Below are positions 12,186 to 23,875 of a stretch of DNA of 64,000 bases, piece after piece. The stretch covers positions 1,291,370 through 1,355,369 of the forward strand of contig CM047429.1 in the NCBI GenBank assembly GCA_026168455.1. Direction: 5' to 3'. Positions within the stretch are counted from its first letter, which is position 1. Every line of letters begins with the position of its first letter. The notes under the pieces are model-generated. The model saw only the letters and a program-made list of their open reading frames with translations. It did no database searches and was not told the origin of the DNA. This DNA comes from Theocolax elegans (lineage: Eukaryota; Arthropoda; Insecta; Hymenoptera; Cerocephalidae). The position numbers and the translations under genes are program-made.

Positions 12186-12200
12186 GGTGGGCCGATAACC
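12186..12200 (-). promoter_or_regulatory. Copia-type primer-binding site
   Basis: The minus strand reads GGTTATCGGCCCACC immediately after the LTR. This resembles the Drosophila copia primer site, which pairs with an internal (anticodon-side) segment of initiator tRNA-Met rather than its 3' end. One position differs from the copia form I recall, so the match is close but not exact. Confidence 0.6.
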
Positions 12201-12445
12201 TGATGGATTATTGGGTGGTGGCAGCAATAAAAACAACACCTCACTACACTTCACTTAATTTAATATAAAAATAATAAAACAATAAAAGTACAAGATAATA
12301 AAATCGAGATCTCGCGGTGGCGCCAAAACGATCAACTCAGATCGGTAGCTGAGGAGAGAGTGAGTCCTCCGACGGACACCGTGCTCTTCTATTGTCTTAA
12401 GGTGGTGGGGGAAAATCGATAGAAGGGCCGATCGCAATTCCAACA
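12201..12445 (-). repeat. 5' LTR of the copia element (245 bp)
   Basis: On the minus strand it begins TGTTGGAATTG and ends ATCCATCA. It is the same length as the LTR at 5186-5430, and I find no mismatch between them by eye. Followed directly by a copia-type primer site. Confidence 0.9.
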
Positions 12446-12636
12446 GTAATATTATAATTACCTTAAGTTTAGTCATAGCTAGGGGGGAAAGTATCTTTCA
12501 ACAGCTCTATGTAGCTGTAAAATTTATAATTTATGTTTTAAGTACGTTTATCGTAGAAATCGACACCTGACTACAGCGCCATTCGAAGCCGCGAGATCGA
12601 GCGGCTTTTGATGGAGGCTATAGCTCCGACATCCCC
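12446..12636. mobile_element. Palindromic TTAA-flanked miniature element, right part
   Basis: Ends CCGACATCCCC directly before TTAA (12637-12640), mirroring the start at 4858. Its first five bases, GTAAT, are the duplicated copia target (also 5181-5185). The rest pairs with roughly 4858-5047 on the opposite strand. Confidence 0.75.
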
Positions 12637-12666
12637 TTAAACGAAGCAACTCTCAAGCGTAGAGTT

Positions 12667-12692
12667 TGGTAAAGTAGAAATCTACTTTACCA
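12667..12692. other. Perfect 12-bp hairpin
   Basis: TGGTAAAGTAGA, a 2-base spacer, then TCTACTTTACCA. It lies 26 bp outside the miniature element and upstream of the Mutator-like fragment. It may be a remnant terminus of some element; no partner was found. Confidence 0.6.
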
Positions 12693-13042
12693 TACGATTC
12701 AAATTTAATAGTTAATAAATAAATGATTCCTTTTACTTTTATATACTGCACAAATACGTACAGTTCTATTTGAAGTAAATATTGTCTGCATTGATAAAGT
12801 ATGTACATTATTTTAGTAAATACTCAGTGGATTTGAAATTAAAAGTAGATTTTTAACTTTAAATTTTATTAGTTTTAAGAAATTAATTATAAGTTTATAC
12901 AAAAAAAGAGCAGTAAAAAAAATGCCAGACTCAAGTAACAGATAACCTGGTACATCTGCTCATAAAAAAATTATCAACATCAGTAAGAACTAACTACGAT
13001 TGACTTCCATCAACATTGATCCAGATCAAGTAAAAAGTTAAA

Positions 13043-13669
13043 AACTGATACCATTGAAGAAAGTAGCACAGAAAATAGAATTATTGATATATCACTACTT
13101 TTCCCAACATTAGAAGAATTTTTAGTTTGTCAGAATTGTCATGGTACAGTTAAATTTTCTGAAGTTGATGTGAGAGGTTTGGGAAGTAAAATAACAATAA
13201 CATGTACAAACTGTTTTAAGATATTTGTTATTGATTCAAGTAGAAAAGTTGGAAAAAAAGTAACGCTTATGAAATAAATAGACGTTAGTGTACACAATGA
13301 GAACTCTTGGTCATGGGCATGCTGGTTTAGTTACTTTTTGTGGAAATATGGATTTGCCGAGTCCAGTTTCTCACAGTAATTATGACATTATTAATACAGA
13401 GATAAAAAATGTTTGTAAAGAAGTTGGTAAACAGTCTATGAAAGCAACTGTCGAGCAAGTATATGATTCAACAAGTCAGAATTGCCATATAAGTGTATCA
13501 GGTGATGGTTCTTGGAGGAAGCGAGGATTCAATTCTCTTCAAGGTGTTGATACTGCATGAGAATGAAAAAGTAATTAACGTTCCTCCAAAGCAATATTTT
13601 TGCAGAGCATGTGAATTGCGACCAGAAGAAGAAACAAAAGAATATAGAGAGTGGTACTTTACGGCATGA
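13043..13669 (+). pseudogene. Mutator-like transposase-domain fragment
   Basis: Three overlapping frames resemble the Mutator-like domain found in many insect transposon proteins. Features are two CXXC pairs (CQNC near 13131, CTNC near 13206) around a VRGLGSKI segment, an AYEINRR stretch, then MDLPSPV and SGDGSWRKRGF (13288-13560), and finally a CRACE segment (about 13604). Frames break at the A7 run near 13252-13260, by stops just after it, and near 13540. Upstream zinc and downstream catalytic parts are missing, so this is a relic. Family assignment is from motif memory, not a search. Confidence 0.65.
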
Positions 13670-14097
13670 AATATACTAATTATATTGGAGGTTTGAAACA
13701 CTTTCACAAATAAGTACACATAAAATAACTTCAACCACATAATATCGCACTAAGTACAAATACACTGAGCATAACAAAACACTTGTTTATAATTTTATCT
13801 GTATTCTGCAAATATTGTATATCTAAGTGTTGACACATTGGTTATGCTGAAATGGAGAAACAAAGAATCAATTTCTTGACATAACAAAATATAAATTTAA
13901 GGTTATGCAAATACTTATCTGATATAATTTGTTCATGCAGTTTTATAAACCACTAGTTTTTTTTACTTATTTTATTTAGATATTATATAATATAATATAT
14001 ATAATATATAATTCTACTTGATATTATAATAGCTTAAAACTGAACTACAAACGTGTGGCTGGTGCACACTTCCATTAGCAGGTGTAACACTATATAT

Positions 14098-14187
14098 GCC
14101 TCTCTCTTTCTCTATCACGTGACAAGGCAATCCGAAAAATCAATAATTTTATGGAAGACTTGTCATGTGAGAGAGAGAGAAAGAGAT
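14098..14187. other. Imperfect hairpin with CT/GA arms
   Basis: A left arm of CTCTCTCTTTCTC followed by a CACGTGACAAG-type end pairs with CTTGTCATGTG followed by GAGAGAGAGAAAGAG, around a ~30-base loop. Either a simple-repeat coincidence or a small inverted-repeat relic. Confidence 0.45.
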
Positions 14188-14259
14188 ATTGTACACAACT
14201 GTCAAACAGTATTTGTTTTTACTGCATTCTTTACATACTTTTAATTAAATTTAATGCTT

Positions 14260-15335
14260 TGTAACGGTGTGCTTGCCCGGGGAAAACTTACCGAGTCGTC
14301 CGTCTTACGTATTTTTAGTTCGTGTCGAACGAACTTATACAATTTCGCCGACTAGATATTGTACACTTAATGACTCGATAAAATATATATATCTATATAT
14401 GTTGTTTACAAAAATCTTCCCGCGCTGCGGCTGCGGTTACCTGTCCGCACACTTGCCGTTAAGGTTGTATGGAAATCGAATTACGATTTCCAACAACAGT
14501 AGGTAAAAATAATGATATTCTTTCCTGAAGATGGACCGCGGAAAGAAAATTAAAAGTGAGTCCGCGAAAATTCGTATCTTATAATACGAATCGAAGGGAA
14601 ACGGAGGAATAAAATTATAATACGCCGGTTAGATAAAATTATAAATCAACACGGGTTGAGCTACATTAACAAATGATAGATTTATTTAGTTAAAAACAGA
14701 TGATTTAAAACAATAACATTTAACTGTATGGTCGAGGTCAACACGCACGGAGATTGAGTCGAAAACACTGACCCAACGCGAGAGGGGAAAGGGGTACGCG
14801 AGCTAACTAACTTAAAATTAATCGTGCTATCGCATTAAACAAAACAGCTAATAATTATTCGCGCAGAAGTGGTACCACTTACTTTTATTTATTCTCCTCG
14901 GGTTTCGATTAACGGAAAAGGTAAATAAATTCCTTCCTCTCGCTGTCTCTTTATCTTCACGAACGGAAAAGGTCGGTGGGAGAATTTCTCGACCACCGAT
15001 CACTTTTATTCTCTATGTCCGTGTGTAGAAGCACTACACTATCTCACACAATAAAACGAATCACTTACGATACGAAATGTCGAAAGAACAATTCCGGATA
15101 GTTCTGCGGACTATAAAAAGTATATCTTTACGAAATTATCTCGTCACACGTGTAACCGTCGTCGCGATCTTCTCTGTCGAGTTGTCGTGCGCGCGCGACT
15201 CTCCCCCCAATTACCTCTCTCCTCGCGCGGGTATCAGTCGCTCGCGCCGTCGAATATGCCTATATCTATTTATAGCATTCGACTCTACCTACCTGATTCG
15301 TATAATGTTAAGTGAGTACATCACTTACCATTACA
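14260..15335. mobile_element. Solo LTR, 1,076 bp, with 4-bp target duplication GCTT
   Basis: Starts TGTAACGGTGTGC and ends CCATTACA, flanked on both sides by GCTT (14256-14259 and 15336-15339). The TG...CA ends, target duplication and lack of internal genes fit a solo LTR left by recombination. A TATTTATAG sequence near 15268 could be its TATA box if it is transcribed in the plus direction. The first eight bases match the other LTRs here, but the body differs, so it is another family or subfamily. Confidence 0.75.
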
Positions 15336-15339
15336 GCTT

Positions 15340-15763
15340 ATAATAAAAATTATAATCATATAATATAATATAATAATCATAGTATAAATATTATTATATA
15401 AAATAGTCATAAACTATATATAAAATAATCATGTATTAATATTCAATAATAGCTAAGTATTCTTTTAGTTTTAAAAAATTTTATTCCTCTTTTTATAAAG
15501 TAACTGATTCTTGAAGTTGACTTTCTGTTATTTTAGATAATACATGTATATTAAAAAAATATACTGAGTATTATATTAATAAAACCAGAAAAAAGTCACT
15601 ATAAACCTATTAAATATACATATTATTAAGATTACACATACAAATTGTACGATACCTGAAGAATATGGTATTAGAATTATAAAATAAGTAAAACTTTAAA
15701 TCTAATAAGTGAAACTTTAAATGCATTTATCTCATTAATGCTTTTTTAATGATTTTAGCTTAC
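15340..15763. other. AT-rich non-coding DNA
   Basis: TA-rich simple sequence (about 15340-15440) and plain A/T-rich DNA. No gene, RNA or element termini seen. Confidence 0.5.
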
Positions 15764-16041
15764 TTGCCGCAGGATATTTCAGAGCCAGGTTGATGAATCA
15801 CTTTGAAATTTTGGGGAAACTTTTAAAATATATATTTCTACGGACTTATGTTGCCCAATTTTCAAAAAGATAAGTTTTAGGTGAATTTTTCTTGTTATTA
15901 TCAACTTTTATATTTAATACATTGTTATTAATTTTTTTTCAGAAAAGGAAAAACATAAGTCTGTAAACGTATATTCCATGAACATTTTAAGCCTTATTAG
16001 ACATTAAAAGATGCATTCAATGCTTCAATATCCTACGGCAA
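15764..16041. mobile_element. Miniature inverted-repeat element, ~278 bp
   Basis: TTGCCGCAGGATATT at the left end matches the inverse of AATATCCTACGGCAA at the right end, 14 of 15 bases. Inside, ACGGACTTATGTT and its inverse (ACAGACTTATGTT form) pair again. No convincing target duplication is visible, so the superfamily is open. Confidence 0.55.
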
Positions 16042-16254
16042 CTGCAAAAATTAATCAATTTTTTAATATCATTATAAGTTTAATAACCAGGATTAAAAAT
16101 GCATTATAAACATTTTTTATATTGATAAATATAATGTATAATACATATATATTATGTAAAAAAAAATTAATATGTGAGAAGAATTAAAAAAAAAAAAATT
16201 ATTCTAATAATAATTATTTATTTATTGAAAACATTTAACCCAGGCTTGACCCCT

Positions 16255-16822
16255 TAACCTCAATTTGTCCTATGGTGTTCCTTGTACAGCTGTAATGATT
16301 ATATACAGCTCTACATGTATTTCCTTGTCTTTGTCTTCTGCCTATGGCTGTTTATCCTCTTCCTTGCTCCTTACCCTCTTAATGCGTATTTGCTCTCATT
16401 TAGTAACTTTTTTACAGCTGTATTTTGTTGACGTTGGAGGTTCACCTGCTTCCTGCCTGGACACTTCCTCATCGCTTTGACTGCTGTACTGTGAGGCTTC
16501 GGAGAGTCCTAAAGGCTTCCTGGTGATTGCCTCCCTTTGAGTATCCTGCTTGCAGTGTCAGACTCGGAGGAGCCCACCTGAGGTTCTGAGCTCGCCCTGG
16601 CATTCAACGTCAAGATCAAGTGTTTTATGTGTGCTGTGCTTGGGATGGGATTATTAGACTGTGAGGGTAGGTAGGATTTAGCTGATGTGCGGGTAGGTAG
16701 CTAGGGAAAAGTATATGGGTAGGTAGGTGTAGCTAGGGACTCGTCTAGCTTGTACGGGTAGGTGGGTGTTCGCCAGGGGTTCTATCGCTCGCTCTTGACA
16801 TGTGCAAAGCACATTGTCACAA
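16255..16822. repeat. Dispersed repeat, copy A
   Basis: Shares its start (TAACCTCAATTT), several internal blocks (TGTACAGCTGTA, GACTCGGAGGAGCCCACCTGA, GGGAAAAGTATATGGGTAGG) and its end (GACATGTGCAAAGCACATTGTCACAA) with 61733-62119. Copy A has about 180 bp that copy B lacks. Runs of GGGTAGGTAG are repeated inside. I see no tRNA-type promoter, poly-A tail or long inverted ends, so the class is unknown. Confidence 0.75.
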
Positions 16823-17081
16823 CATAAATTGACCAAATAATAAGTACTCTAAAAATCAATTATGTAAATAAACATTTTACATAATTTTACATAATTTTAC
16901 ATTTTAGATAATTTAATTATTAAAATCTATTATGTAAGAATTAATCACTCGTTTTATATGTATTATTGAAATAACGAACTCCAAACTTGATCTCTACGAG
17001 TAAAATTATCAAACTTTCGAAACGCCGATATATTAATAAATAATTTTACTATTAAATAACTATCAAAATCATTAATAGTTA
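16823..17081. other. AT-rich non-coding DNA
   Basis: No feature seen apart from the 4-bp LTR target copy GTTA at its end. Confidence 0.4.
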
Positions 17082-17870
17082 TGTAACGGATTTGCTATTT
17101 TTAATAATAAATAAAATAAAACATTAATAAAAATTTAAACCGTTAAACACATAGTCTCAGAACGCGATCAGCAGTTCAGTAATAATACGGATAGAGGTAG
17201 CCGTATAGGCGGAGGCGGCGGTATCCTTTACTTAGCGAACGCGAAAGGGAAGGAGTAAATCTAATAAACAATAGCGCAATATTTAAGTGAACAAAATAAA
17301 AGTAATATATTCTGAAATAACGTATAAATGCGTGCCGCTGCGCGTGAATACGCAGGTCGAATACGCGTAAGAGCAAGAAAGAGAGAAAGAGAGAGAGAGA
17401 GAGTACTAAGCCGGCAGTTACAAGTGCGATGATCGCAATGAGGAATCCGTTAATTTTAGACAGAGTACGCGTAGTCGTCCTTCCTTCTCATATACAGGTG
17501 TGCAGGGTTGTCAACCAAAATCAATGAGAAGAGATGGAGAACAATTAATTGCACCAATCAATTCAAACACTCACAAAGCACCCGGATGAAAATAACGTAA
17601 ACTACTGTCAATATAGACACGCGAGACGGAAGCAAAGAAACCGAAATAATTCTCTCGGAGGTTGATATTAGTATAAGTGGTCTCGCACTTACATACCGAA
17701 AACTCTCTCACTCTCTCCCTACTTTTACCTTTACGAAGGTCCGCGAGAATCGCCGAAAATCGTCGAACACCGACCGGTAACAGCTATAAATATTAATACA
17801 TAGGCTAGACAGAGAGAGAGAGAATGTAACGACACTTTAATATAATTGAATATTATATAAATTCGTTACA
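17082..17870 (-). mobile_element. Solo LTR, 789 bp, with 4-bp target duplication GTTA
   Basis: Starts TGTAACGGATTTGC and ends CGTTACA, flanked by GTTA (17078-17081 and 17871-17874). Clearly related to the LTR at 4098-4846 but diverged by many substitutions and indels, so an older member of the same family. The strand is assigned by analogy with that element. Confidence 0.8.
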
Positions 17871-17874
17871 GTTA

Positions 17875-20800
17875 GTAAATTTATAAAAAAACAATGACAA
17901 AAAAATATGAAACTAGAGGAGGGGGGGGTGAACTCGAGAACCCTCGCATCGCGCATAATGAATGTTTTATTTTTTTCATAGCTAAATGGGTCTATTTATA
18001 CGCTATACAATGAATTTTAATTTAAAACCACCCGATTAACGATCTAAATCTCTGTATAAGCACGCTTTAATGATCATGACTACCGCAACTATTAAAGTAC
18101 TTTAATTTAGAACTAATATCTAAATTGTGTCTCCGTGGGGGAGTTTATGGTTAAATAATTATTTATTATTACTAGTTTATTTTCAATTATTGAAGTATAT
18201 AAACATATATTATATAATAATATATAATTATATATACATAATAAAATATATTTTGTTTATTTTATTAATAATTAGTAAAAAAAAAATCCATTGTATTAAG
18301 TGGACTTGAACCTCATTCAATAATAGTATAGATGGAAATAATACATTGAGTAAGTTATTACTGCGCAGCTACCGACGTCTAGCTGTTGGGATTCTAACTG
18401 ACAGCTTAAGAAGCTTTACTTTTTAATGTAGCTTCGATATTCTACACAGGTCTATATTTGTTGGTTACGAAATGAGACTCAGCTCGCAGAATTTGCGACT
18501 TTTAATATTATTTTTGTTGTTCAATGAGGAAATGTATCTAAACTATTTTACTTACTAATCATGTATACTAATATTATTTTAATTACATTTTAGAGCAATA
18601 AATATTTTGACCTTTCTTTGCGCAGATAAATAGTAGGTAATGCATAGTGTTTAGAAAGATACTACGAAATCCGTCTAAGATGCAGATTCTAAATTCCCGT
18701 GGAATGGGAACGAATTCTTGCAAACGCGGTGAATATTACCCAGTCGAGTACCTGCACTCTCGATACCGATTGTGTATTTCACCGTTTTAAGCAATATTTA
18801 ATGTTTATTTATCGTTAATATTATTTCAAATACGTCAATATATACGAGATGTCAAGTTTTTCACCCACGTGATTCATATTAATAAGTGTCGTTTCAAATT
18901 GCTTTTGGGCGGAAGCGATTCGGGAATTATTGGCGATGATATGGAGCCTCGTAGTAAAAACATCGTAAAATCGTTATTTTCGGACATATTAAGGATTTTC
19001 GGTATCATCCGCATACATACTATTGCAACCCAGACATAGACCTGTAAGACATTTAACGATGGTAATAATGTCCGAGACGAGGTGTTAAATGACCAACCGC
19101 CATCATACACATACATCAGTCGACAACTTACCGTTCGTCGTCTGCAAAGTAGGATACATTATCAAACTCACAAGAAATTCCCAATGCAACCATGAATAAT
19201 AGTCAGTAAATTCGACTTAAGGAACTTTTAGTGTAGTATAGGTGAAATTGAATTTGTTTTATTTAATAATTAATTAGAAGTCGATACCGCACTCACTCAG
19301 TAAAATGACTGAAAGAAGTAATGTATTATTCAACCGCACGACATTTTGTCAACTACAAAATATTAAATACGAAATTCATTGTAATACACGAAACAAAACA
19401 AAAGTAATATGTACGATTTATTAACAAAATGTATAGAAACTGAAAATAATGCGAGAACATTGAAAAACTCACATTTTATTATAATCTATTTTATTATACA
19501 TAATTTATTATATGAAAGCTGAATACCTAAAGAAAGATTTAAGTTATCTCCCCACACTCAATAAATTATTAATAATTTTTGCAAAACCGACGCACATTGA
19601 GTATTCTAGAAGCATGGTAAAATAATTATAGACTAGGAGCCAGTCTAATAAATATCATGTGTCTTTATAGTATCCGGTGTTATATATCACCGTCAGTTAC
19701 GAATCTTTCAAGCAAAGTTAAACTCGCTGTTTTCGCGCCAGATGACTAGGAAACAATAAGGGAAGACCAACATTTCTAGAGCCTTCCACGTGTTATCATG
19801 TGCGACTACTTCGATTCGACTATCTCCGCCACGATGCTCCTCTCGAGCGCAAACTGCCTGCGGGCTCCAACAAATGCTCAAACTGACTTGATATTGAGCA
19901 GACGAGCGCTTCGACCGTTCTGATACTCTTCAAGTAGTCGTAATTTTTAAGATTCTGCTTTTATTTGCTTTACATCGACAATAAGCGGACGCGTTTTAAC
20001 TATAGTTTTAACTGTATACAGTTCCAATCGACCGCATCCTTAGTTTTGCTTAATATAATATATAATGCGACAAACGAAAAAGACCGGGCACTCCACTCTC
20101 GGAAGAACTCAGCGCCGGTGCACAGCGAAGGTTTGGTACTCTTGGTTTCCGGCAATTGTAAATAAAAGAAACTTAGCCGCATGCTACTTAATTAAGTTTA
20201 ATTAACGTAGGGATACCAGGTCAATTGAAGCATCGAAGTATGTGCGAAGCGATTCAGTCCCTCTTAGCCACGAGAATTCCAATCCCATCTAAAACACGTG
20301 AATTCGGTAAAGTCCAGAGAATTGATCAGTACTTTATACGGTATTGTAGGAAGGGATATTGCGCATTAACATATGAATAATGTACTAATAATAATGTTAT
20401 AAAAATTACGAGGAATACAGGTTGTTTTTATTGGGAATTGGCGGGGAGATATATTTGTGACGTAAAAAGAATAAGGAAATTATTGTATTAAATGGATTTA
20501 TTTATATATTGTTTATAATGTTTTATTTTTCCTGAATGTTAAAACATATTTCATTTGCAAAATATTGGCGATGACTTCTTCCAGTGGATCTTCGATCTAC
20601 CTGTAAACAAGATAAAACTTATATTAAGAGAAAATTATTTTCTTAGTAGAATTTAATATTTCTATGCTAATATTTTTTGCATAGAAATAATAATATGATG
20701 TTTTGAGTAAATTAAAAAAATTGATTATATATATATTGTAATTGTTTTTACTTTTTAATATAATTCTTATTACATAATCTTCATGCCATTGACCAACTTA

Positions 20801-21307
20801 ATAATTATTGTGAATAATTTGAACTTTTATTCTCAATATACAATATATTATTTAGAATACACTCAGGGTTAAAAATAACTTAAATTATCACGGATGAAAA
20901 ATACTATTTCTGGTTCATGATAATTATTTTTTCTTCCGCAATGTTCAAAATTATTTTTAATTATTGCCATACATTTACAAAAACACCGAAATGATAATTT
21001 ATATTCACAGAACTTATTAAGTCTTTTTTTTATTTGGTAGTCGGTATAATTGATTCTTTTCCGTGTAATTAAAAATATAAATCCTCGCCTTGAAACCTGT
21101 GTTTCTGCAGGGTACAATGACCCAAAAATCATTAACAAGGATTATGACCAGATATATGGCTAATATGAACGTACCTAGACCAATTGTACGACGGATACGG
21201 ATGAGCGTTACCATTTTAAACGTACTTTATAGAGCAAAAATCTGGGAAAACGCGTTCAACGTTTAAAGATAATCGACAGTAGAAACTTGTGTGCAAAGAT
21301 TTGAGGC
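17875..21307. other. Long non-coding stretch, no gene recognised
   Basis: AT-rich DNA with a few GC-richer islands (about 18640-18780, 18900-19120 and 19650-20020). I see no protein domain, tRNA, rRNA or element termini. Short ORFs at 18874-19116 (-), 20869-21138 (-) and 21017-21214 (-, one hydrophobic segment) have no family resemblance. Unrecognised host exons cannot be excluded. Confidence 0.5.
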
Positions 21308-21311
21308 TTAA

Positions 21312-21450
21312 CCTTTAGAGAACCGGGATTTGGGATGGCATATCCTCCATAGAAAAGTGGTAAAAAAGGTATGTTATATCATGGATTGGTCATTGACAAA
21401 GTGCCCATCTTGGGTTGAGTCACTATAGTGGTTTCCCGGCTTTCTAAAGG
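21312..21450. mobile_element. 139-bp TTAA-flanked miniature element
   Basis: TTAA at 21308-21311 and 21451-21454. Inverted ends CCTTTAGAGAACCGGG and CCCGGCTTTCTAAAGG pair over about 14 of 16 positions. TTAA flanks fit a piggyBac-type non-autonomous element. Confidence 0.65.
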
Positions 21451-21802
21451 TTAATGAATTGTGTGTGCGTACATTATAATGTTCTCCGGTGCCGTAGTCG
21501 TAATCATGGCGGTTAGGTGGATTTATACCTGACCCAATTACTTTCTGAATTTGGATACTTTCAAGTGCATCACAATCGGATGGGCATACTTGTTTCTTTA
21601 GAGTGTAGGTACATTAACTGGGCCTACTAACAAAACAGAGCATACGTAATTCATATGCAAGTTTTACACAGAAATGCGACGAATATCTGACGTAGTATCG
21701 ATCGCGCTGGTAAACGTGACAAGACTGATATTGAGAAATGTGGACAAACATTTGGTCTTTCACTGAAATTCTTGTCATTTATTTGGATCAATATCATATA
21801 TA

Positions 21803-22190
21803 CCGTCACATACCCAATTATTGATCAATTAAGGTAAATCTGTACGTTCATAGAATAATTTTATGTTAAAAAAGCTAATAATGGTATATATTTAGACGGA
21901 TACAGAAAGTATAAGTATTAAACTTCCTTTTAGCCATCTCAGAAAAATAAAATAGGTGCTATTTTTAAAGTAAGCAACAATCTAAGAAAAAAAAGCGGGA
22001 AGTACCAATTTCTGATCAGTAAATTTTCGGTACATATACCACTTTCTATTTAAGTCTACTAAACAATTATTGATTGTTTAACCTTCAAATTGTGCGTAGC
22101 AACGTTTAGATTTATGTAAATCTTATTATTTTATTGAAATAATACACTGATCAGAAATTGGTTCATGATCAGCAATTGGGTATGTGACGG
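21803..22190. mobile_element. 388-bp TA-flanked miniature element
   Basis: Flanked by TA (21801-21802 and 22191-22192). Inverted ends CCGTCACATACCCAATT and AATTGGGTATGTGACGG match perfectly over 17 bp. A TTTCTGATCAG motif occurs in both halves. TA flanks suggest Tc1/mariner-type mobilisation; no transposase is inside. Confidence 0.75.
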
Positions 22191-22192
22191 TA

Positions 22193-22382
22193 AATGTTAC
22201 TATTAAAATTTCAGTTTAATCGGAGAAGTGATTCCTGATATAATCTGTGTTAAATCTATTATGAAAATTAATCAGAGTACGGAGTCTCATAATTAATTAA
22301 AATATTTATGTTACAAATAAATTGGCCAAAAAATTTTAAATTTCCACAGCTATAAAAGATTCTGCTAGTCTGTCTTTTAGTC
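22193..22382. other. Short AT-rich spacer
   Basis: No feature seen between the TA-flanked element and the large palindrome. Confidence 0.4.
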
Positions 22383-22385
22383 TTA

Positions 22386-23060
22386 CAAGGAGAGGTCACA
22401 CCCTCTGGAAAACGGATCCTTACCAAACTCTAGGATATAATTTCTACTATAAAATCATGCAAAAACCAGAGTTTTAGTGTCCAATGGCCATTTTTACGAT
22501 AGATATAAGCAAATAATGAAAAATCTCGCCGAAAAAACCGTTGAGTTTGAATGCTTATAACTCAGAAACAATTAAAGATCTACGTATAAACTAAATTTTG
22601 AAAGAAAGCTGAGATCGAGTAGATACGTTTTCCAAAAAGGAAGCTCAAATATTTTAATATGGTCAAAAGTTATGGGAGAAATAAGAATTAGCCACAATTT
22701 TATCGAAAATTTAAAGTTACAATTTAATGATTTATTTAGCCCAAAATTTCGTCTAATTCTTATTTCTCCCATAACTTTTGACCATATTAAAATATTTGAG
22801 CTTCCTTTTTTTTAAAACGTATCTACTCGATCTCAGATTTCTTTTAAAATTTAGTTTATACGTATATCTTAAATTGTTTCTGAGTTATAAGCGTCCAAAC
22901 TCAATGGTTTTTTCGGCGAGATTTTTCATTATTTGCTTATATCTATCGTAAAAATGGCCATTGGACACTAAAACTCCGGCTTTCTGCATGATTTTATAGT
23001 AGAAATTATATCCTAAAGTTTGGTAAGGATCCGTTTTCCAGAGGGTGTGACCTCTCCTTG
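22386..23060. mobile_element. 675-bp foldback element, nearly perfect palindrome
   Basis: The left arm (22386 to about 22692) and right arm (about 22755-23060) are reverse complements over ~300 bp with scattered substitutions and small indels. The centre of ~60 bp is unpaired. Ends are CAAGGAGAGG/CCTCTCCTTG and both sides are flanked by TTA (22383-22385 and 23061-23063), a possible 3-bp target duplication of the kind made by PIF/Harbinger elements. No ORF with family resemblance. Confidence 0.75.
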
Positions 23061-23063
23061 TTA

Positions 23064-23875
23064 GTTTTTTCGAGGAGGTGGTCCGGCGGCCCTTTCTCAA
23101 GGACATGCCTGTCAAGCACTCAGGCTTATTCGGCCATTGTGATATGCCTCTGCTTACTGATTTTTCCTGTGCACTTCCATATTAATTCCTTCAACAACCT
23201 TACAAATGGTCGCCAGGCTGTATTCCATTACTTCGTCCATTTTTAGTAGAAGCCTTCCACACACTCTCATTCTGATGCCCATTAATGCTAGATATTTACA
23301 AAGGAGATGTGTCGTTGTTTCGTTACTCATTTCACACCATCTGTATCTACCACAGGCATGAAACCACATCTTCATAAAATGGTAGCCTACATTCCAGTGC
23401 CCTGTTAACTTTACGGGTACTTTAAGCAATGTATCCATTGCTCTAGCAGGTAGGGTAACACTGCATTATAAGCATCTTTGCCTGCTAGTTTGTCCGCTTT
23501 TTGATTACCTATTATTCCGGAGTGTCATGGCACCCACAGTAATTTTTCTACGTTTTTCTCTGCCAGAGCCTCTTCATCATCTCTTTTGAATTAAATGTAG
23601 TGTTTTCTAGTGCCCTTAAGGCTGCTTTGCTGTCCGAGCAGATGGTAACATACTATGAGCCGCTTTCGTAATAGCTCTTACTTCTGTTTGGAATACCGTG
23701 GAGTGCACGTCAGGTAAGCATACCATTTCTAGCATAGTCCCCCTCTCCCAGGCCCCAGCCCCAAGTCCTTCTTTATTCTTGAAACCATCAGTGAACTATA
23801 CCAAGCTGCCTTTTAGTACATAGTGGCATCCTTCCTTCCATTCCTTCCTGTTCGGATAGGTGACTTTGTGTGGCT
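23064..23875 (-). pseudogene. Non-LTR retrotransposon fragment: RNase H and C-terminus
   Basis: Minus-strand translation in broken frames shows an RNase H region: CSDSKAAL near 23620-23645, then a VPxHSGI/GNQKADKLAGKDA-like stretch near 23480-23530. A C-terminal cysteine/histidine segment follows (CGRYRWCEMSNETTTHLLC, about 23310-23370), typical of Jockey/I-type elements. Several stops and shifts make it dead. The 5' RT part is absent: on the right it abuts the gypsy-type fragment at about 23875. Confidence 0.65.

Larger units (their letters stand above)
5186..12445 (-). mobile_element. Complete Ty1/copia element nested in a palindromic miniature element
   Basis: 7,260 bp, flanked by the 5-bp target duplication GTAAT (5181-5185 and 12446-12450), as expected for Ty1/copia. 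Order on the minus strand: 5' LTR (12201-12445), a half-tRNA primer site, a long leader, gag with a zinc knuckle, integrase, RT, RNase H, polypurine tract, 3' LTR (5186-5430). Integrase before RT is the copia order. I see no difference between the LTRs, which implies recent insertion, yet gag has an in-frame stop and pol has several frameshifts and a minisatellite. The copy is therefore non-autonomous as sequenced, unless the indels are base-calling errors. Confidence 0.9.
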
